20,722 nucleotides of DNA from Boothiomyces macroporosus (Eukaryota > Chytridiomycota > Chytridiomycetes > Rhizophydiales > Terramycetaceae), in contig JADGKB010000177.1 in NCBI GenBank assembly GCA_027604185.1, forward strand, positions 1 to 20,722. Reading direction: 5' to 3'. The notes under the pieces were generated by a model, which saw nothing but the letters and a program-made list of their open reading frames with translations, made no database searches and had not been told where the DNA came from. This document shows positions 19,091 through 20,722 of the stretch, one piece after another (the stretch's first letter is position 1; each line of letters begins with the position of its first letter). Position numbers and translations under genes: made by a program.

Positions 19091-19211
19091 TTTCGATCCT
19101 TTGTAAAAATCTTGGTAATTTCATGATAGATTATGTAAGCAATAATTGAATTGTATTACTGTTGTTAATATTGTAAGGATCTTGAATTGAGGTTTAGGCA
19201 CATAGAAACAA

Positions 19212-19300
19212 GAAAGATTAAAAAAGAAAATATCTTGAAATATACAGAGATTTATGAAACACGAAAGGTTAAGAATATCTTGATATACAGAGAGATTTAT
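19212..19300. repeat. Imperfect direct repeat in the 3' flank of the hydrolase-like gene
   Basis: Two related copies of about 40 bp (19212-19255 and 19263-19300), sharing AATATCTTGA.ATATACAGAGA and GATTTAT. The second copy includes the stop codon at 19297-19299, so the copy downstream in transcription may be a duplicated 3' end with its AT-rich processing signals. Confidence 0.45.
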
Positions 19301-19896
19301 TTTAGTTCGATGACATCCGCCATTTGTTCAAGTGCAAGATTCCTCAGGTACAAATGTTCGGAAAACCATTTCATAATTACTTGCGCTTCCTTTTGCTTTG
19401 GCATCTCAAAATCCTCTTTATCAAACCGCTCGATTTGTCCAATCTCTATTCCTCTTTGACTCTTTCCACAAGTTAAAAGGACATTGTTGATTTGGTATTT
19501 TTGTAGCGGGAACCCAGATATCGAAATCGCTTTTAGCTTTAATTCATTGGCGATATCCAGCGCTATTGTGCCCCCTTGTCCAAAACCCAATAATATTATT
19601 TGCTTGTAATTCTGCTTTTTAATCAGGGGAAGAATTGCGAGTGTAGTCTGTTTCATCAATTTCAACTGTATTTCTGCAGGTAAATCATTCCCGTATTCGT
19701 CATACATGTCATACCAACTGCTGCCTGGAAAGAATGGTATAGATTTCGGTCCTTTGATTGCCATTAATGAGGTTTGTGGTAACTGCAACTTTTCTCCAAA
19801 TTTTATGAAATTCTGGTTTGTGTCTCCAAACCCATGAAAAAGTATTAGCAAGTTACTGTTTATCTCATTCAATCGTTCAATATAATCAATCGTCAT
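19297..19896 (-). CDS. Acyl-protein-thioesterase-like alpha/beta hydrolase lacking catalytic serine
   Basis: A one-exon gene of 199 residues. The fold is clear: LLILFHGFGDTNQNFIKFGE (oxyanion-hole HG-x-GD), LPQTSLMAIKGPKSIPFFPG, SSWYDMY, and the nucleophile elbow ILLGFGQGGTIALDIANEL. This order is that of the phospholipase/carboxylesterase (LYPLA/APT) family. At the elbow, GxSxG is changed to G-F-G-Q-G, with Gly106 (codon GGA at 19581-19579) in place of the serine. The regions that normally carry the Asp (HGxxD) and His (GH) read VLLTCGKSQRG and FDKEDFEMPKQ, so the whole triad seems lost. It may be a pseudoenzyme with a binding role. The gene is otherwise intact, without stops. A 27-bp gap separates it from the upstream gene on the same strand. 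Confidence 0.75.
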   Translation of the reverse strand: MTIDYIERLNEINSNLLILFHGFGDTNQNFIKFGEKLQLPQTSLMAIKGPKSIPFFPGSSWYDMYDEYGNDLPAEIQLKLMKQTTLAILPLIKKQNYKQIILLGFGQGGTIALDIANELKLKAISISGFPLQKYQINNVLLTCGKSQRGIEIGQIERFDKEDFEMPKQKEAQVIMKWFSEHLYLRNLALEQMADVIELK

Positions 19897-19923
19897 TTTT
19901 GAAAAAAGAAAAAAATATTGTAT

Positions 19924-20463
19924 TTAAAGAAAGAGGCCAACAATGGTCCACAAAAATGGAGAATTTGCTAATGCGGAACCAGCTAATGTCGGCAAGGGCT
20001 TATAAGCGGTAGTAGTTGGATATGTATTGGTTGTGGTTTGTGGATATTCTGTTTTTGCTTGGGTAGTTGCAGGAACAGTAGAAGTGGTTGTCTTGTCAGC
20101 AGTGGTTTTTGCTTGAGTTGTGGTTTGATGTTGTGATTGAGTAGTAGTTGAAGTGCTCGTTGGAACACCTGGAACATCACTTTGGATTGCCAAGCTACAC
20201 AAACCAGGCAAATCCGGTAATCCAGATTTCATGCAGACCAATGGTGCTGCACATGTCTTTGCATTCTTACTATTGCCTCCACAAGGTTGTCCAATTCCTG
20301 CAAAAGTTGCAAGTTGACAGATACCAGCAGATTCTGGATTGCTGGAAACTGAAAGACAAACCAATGGTGGAGTACAGGTATTCGCCTTTTGAACTGATCC
20401 TCCGCATGGCTTTCCTAAGCCTACTACTTCAGCTACTGCTTGAGAAATTAATAGAATCAACAT
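19924..20463 (-). CDS. GPI-anchored wall protein with two four-cysteine repeats
   Basis: A one-exon gene of 179 residues. A short hydrophobic N-terminus (MLILLISQAVAEV) serves as signal peptide. Two tandem repeats of about 40 residues follow, each with G-x-G-x-P-C-G-G, TC, PLVC and G-x-C. Cysteines are at 20, 30, 36, 49 and 61, 71, 77, 89, spaced x9, x5, x11-12. A Thr/Gln-rich stalk (about 100-155; TSTSTTTQSQHQTTTQ) suits O-mannosylation, and the C-terminus (NSPFLWTIVGLFL) is a likely GPI signal. The protein is probably exposed on the wall. The cysteine pattern is reminiscent of small disulfide modules in secreted proteins of zoosporic fungi, but I cannot assign a named domain. A TATA-like TTAAAAAGG lies about 22-30 bp before the ATG. 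Confidence 0.78.
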   Translation of the reverse strand: MLILLISQAVAEVVGLGKPCGGSVQKANTCTPPLVCLSVSSNPESAGICQLATFAGIGQPCGGNSKNAKTCAAPLVCMKSGLPDLPGLCSLAIQSDVPGVPTSTSTTTQSQHQTTTQAKTTADKTTTSTVPATTQAKTEYPQTTTNTYPTTTAYKPLPTLAGSALANSPFLWTIVGLFL

Positions 20464-20484
20464 TAAAAGTGGAGCGGTTCATCA

Positions 20485-20494
20485 GCCTTTTTAA
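20485..20494 (-). promoter_or_regulatory. TATA-like element of the cysteine-repeat GPI gene
   Basis: TTAAAAAGGC on the minus strand ends 22 bp before ATG 20463. It resembles the TATAAAAAGG element of the lysine-rich secreted protein gene. Confidence 0.4.
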
Positions 20495-20696
20495 GTTTCT
20501 TTCAAAGAGCTTGTGGGCTCACCGACCGACCGAGACTGATTTGTGCAATCTCGCGTTCATTAATTGGTAATCAATTATTCATTACTGATTTCGTCACTGC
20601 TGTAACTATTTTATCTGATGAATGCATAAAATCAAGTACTTTGAGTTGAAAATAGTCAATATAAATATATTAAATTAAGGAAATTGGATTTGGCAC

Positions 20697-20722
20697 ATGT
20701 TGGCATCACAAGCAGCGAGCTG
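20697..20722 (+). CDS. Possible start of another gene (runs off the window)
   Basis: ATG at 20697 is followed by eight open codons (MLASQAAS) to the window end, and a TATAAATATA lies about 30 bp upstream (20660-20669), a spacing seen for other genes here. Too short to judge. The region 20464-20696 otherwise shows only AT-rich promoter-like sequence and a CCGACCGACCGA run at about 20522. Confidence 0.2.

Overview
This window reads as a compact, AT-rich nuclear genome of a fungus, most likely a flagellated early-diverging lineage. The fungal signs are a Spa2-type polarity scaffold, a CRH-type (GH16) chitin-glucan transglycosylase with a GPI tail, an Snf1/AMPK kinase, and several GPI-anchored wall proteins. 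A gene resembling TSNAXIP1, a family known mainly from organisms with cilia, and a coiled-coil protein with a dynein-adaptor CC1-box-like motif suggest a motile zoospore stage. I cannot name a species. No tRNA, rRNA, CRISPR array or mobile element was seen.

The most striking feature is the introns. Most genes look broken into frame-shifted open frames, but removing tiny GTA...AG segments restores continuous, family-like proteins. I placed 31 such short introns in eight genes. Thirty are 19, 20, 21 or 22 nt long (9, 11, 4 and 6 cases), and one is about 30 nt. The ribosomal protein eL22 gene is the exception, with a 156-nt intron after its third codon. Exon sums are divisible by three in every reconstructed gene.

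Layout: 3-509 is the end of an arrestin-like gene (+). 743-3191 is Spa2 (+, 6 introns), converging on Snf1 (3251-4870, -, 7 introns). 5155-6288 is a CRH transglycosylase (+, 2 introns), followed after 35 nt by a one-exon 7TM receptor-like gene with a cysteine-bearing ectodomain (6324-7964, +). A 60-residue unknown gene (7969-8151, -) shares a 39-bp divergent promoter with the RES/U2 snRNP protein Ist3/RBMX2 (8191-9053, +). eL22 (9116-9640, -) and a gene-poor stretch follow. Next are a secreted lysine-glycine repeat protein with a Kex2/Ste13-like KR-EA site (10212-10715, -), a doubtful small + frame, an unrecognised two-exon gene (11197-11602, -) and a 63-residue GPI mini-protein (11740-11931, +).

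The right half has TSNAXIP1-like (12032-14430, +, 9 exons), whose last codons overlap the end of a TatD-family hydrolase (14360-15139, -). A second multi-span membrane protein (15171-16558, +), a probably mitochondrial single-RRM protein (16726-17037, +) and an unknown helical protein (17133-17884, +) come next. The window closes with the CC1-box coiled-coil protein (17887-19090, -), an alpha/beta-hydrolase homologue without its catalytic serine (19297-19896, -) and a GPI protein with two cysteine repeats (19924-20463, -).

The genes fall into loose themes rather than one pathway: polarity, wall and surface (Spa2, CRH, GPI proteins, lysine-rich protein, two 7TM proteins), energy sensing (Snf1), RNA and translation (Ist3, RRM protein, eL22) and microtubule or flagellar functions (TSNAXIP1-like, CC1-box protein).
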